Of a stretch of 64,000 nucleotides of DNA, positions 63,541-64,000 are shown in pieces; within the stretch, counting starts at the first letter, position 1, and every line of letters begins with the position of its first letter. Location of the stretch: assembly GCA_002714185.1 (NCBI GenBank), contig PAWM01000016.1:15885-79884 (forward strand), read 5' to 3'. The stretch comes from Flavobacteriales bacterium. Its GTDB lineage: Bacteria; Bacteroidota; Bacteroidia; Flavobacteriales; TMED113. Below the pieces are notes generated by a model, which saw only the letters and a list, made by a program, of their open reading frames with translations, searched no databases and was not told where the DNA came from. The translations under genes and the position numbers were made by a program.

Positions 63541-64000
63541 ATGCAGAAAAGAATTCTAATTGTTTCTCAGGAAATTTCACCCTATACAGAGGGAAGTTTT
63601 GGTCAAGATATTCTTGATTTAGCAAAAATTATAAAAAAAAATAAAGATGTAGAAGTTCGTTTATTTATGCCTAAATACGGGTGTGTGAATGAACGAAGAC
63701 ACCAACTACACGAAGTTATTAGACTCTCCGGAGTTAATATCGTTGTAAATGATATTGACCAACCTTTGATTGTAAAGGTTGCATCTATTCCACAGGCTCG
63801 CTTACAGGTTTACTTTATCGATAATGATGAGTATTTTCAAAGAAAAGTGACTCTTCATGAAAAAGATCAATCTCTAGTAAAAGATAATGATGAAAGAATG
63901 ATTTTCTTCTGTAGAGGTGTTTTGGAAACTCTTCAAATGCTAGGCTGGAGTCCTGATATTATTCACTGCCATGGCTGGTTTACAAGTTTATTGCCTATGT
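63541..64000 (+). CDS. Glycogen/starch synthase-like GT5, N-terminal part (cut by window end)
   Basis: About 153 residues are visible, starting MQKRILIVSQEISPYTEGSF. The segments VRLFMPKYGCVNERRHQLHE, GVNIVVNDIDQPLIVKVAS and VYFIDNDEYFQRK, then PDIIHCHGWFTSLLP, fit the N-terminal half of the GT-B glycogen/starch synthase family as found in Bacteroidota. The canonical KTGGL donor-binding loop near the N-terminus is replaced by TEGSFGQ, which I recall as usual for this subgroup. The product would elongate alpha-1,4-glucan from ADP- or UDP-glucose. The 3' end lies outside the window. Confidence 0.88.
   Translation, partial: MQKRILIVSQEISPYTEGSFGQDILDLAKIIKKNKDVEVRLFMPKYGCVNERRHQLHEVIRLSGVNIVVNDIDQPLIVKVASIPQARLQVYFIDNDEYFQRKVTLHEKDQSLVKDNDERMIFFCRGVLETLQMLGWSPDIIHCHGWFTSLLPM

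Noticed and set aside
63541-63600. Missing KTGGL loop as evidence that the starch-synthase-like gene is defective
   Set aside because: The rest of the N-terminal half fits the Bacteroidota form of the family, in which I recall this loop being naturally different.
1-64000. Mobile elements, CRISPR arrays, prophage or defence islands
   Set aside because: No transposase, integrase, cas, restriction-modification or toxin-antitoxin gene and no regularly spaced repeats were found. All three tRNA genes lack adjacent integrase genes or repeated 3' ends.

Overview
The window is a gene-dense, AT-rich chromosomal segment of a Bacteroidota bacterium, most likely a marine-type member of the Flavobacteriales with a compact genome. 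This is inferred from several signals. There are type IX secretion (T9SS) C-terminal sorting domains, a SusC-like TonB-dependent receptor with a carboxypeptidase-like N-terminal domain, and promoters of the TAnnTTTG type. Gene orders are typical of the phylum: CBS-nadK-DUF6089-uppS-bamA-skp-skp-murI, purH-mreBCD-mrdA-rodA, and panC divergent from a starch-synthase-like gene. The genus cannot be fixed from sequence alone. I see no insertion sequence, integrase, phage gene, CRISPR array or rRNA. No stretch longer than 300 bases lacks a gene.

Layout. 1-2.3 kb: the end of a SPOR-domain gene, a glycosyltransferase family 9 gene and tatD. 2.3-5.7 kb: tRNA-Ser, then exbB, a small membrane protein, two exbD genes and dusB. 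5.7-10.05 kb: rbfA and a LolC/E-like permease on the minus strand; a lipid-type ABC exporter, methylmalonyl-CoA epimerase, acyl-CoA thioesterase, a CAT-anticodon tRNA and a terminator on the plus strand. 10.1-14.6 kb: tyrS, a nucleoside-diphosphate-sugar epimerase-like gene, pyrC and a polyprenol-phosphate mannosyltransferase. 14.7-20.8 kb: a secreted lamin-tail protein, a TonB-dependent receptor and a secreted endonuclease I. This looks like an extracellular nucleic-acid acquisition locus, but the receptor carries an in-frame stop just before its last strand. 20.8-23.5 kb: pdxJ, a hydrolase and a DUF819 protein on the minus strand.

23.5-31.0 kb is an envelope operon (CBS/ACT sensor, NAD kinase, DUF6089 barrel, UppS, BamA, two Skp-like chaperones, glutamate racemase). 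31.1-38.6 kb is an Nfu-type iron-sulfur scaffold, purH and the rod-shape/elongation set mreBCD-mrdA-rodA. 38.6-45.9 kb, minus strand, holds coaX, an outer-membrane barrel, a TPR protein, lptC, a CNNM/CBS protein and a PpiD-like protein that appears to have lost its parvulin domain. 45.9-52.7 kb holds tRNA-Phe, msrA, an M16 peptidase, a methyltransferase, a GNAT acetyltransferase, a dienelactone-hydrolase-like protein, a 34-residue membrane microprotein and YbjQ. 52.4-59.8 kb is a tandem array of three secreted M43 metalloproteases followed by a small lipoprotein and a DUF2007 protein; the first protease is split by an in-frame TGA. 59.9-64 kb has panC-panD-(LPG synthase-type membrane protein)-radA on the minus strand and the start of a glycogen/starch synthase on the plus strand.

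Much of the window serves envelope construction: peptidoglycan precursors and elongation, outer-membrane protein and LPS assembly, and TonB energisation. On top of this sit two exported nutrient-scavenging modules, one for nucleic acid and one for protein. The most notable observations are the two in-frame stop codons in extracellular/outer-membrane genes, the nuclease-receptor locus, the M43 array with an inserted domain in one copy, the parvulin-less PpiD homologue, the translationally coupled microprotein, and convergent genes whose stop codons interlock.
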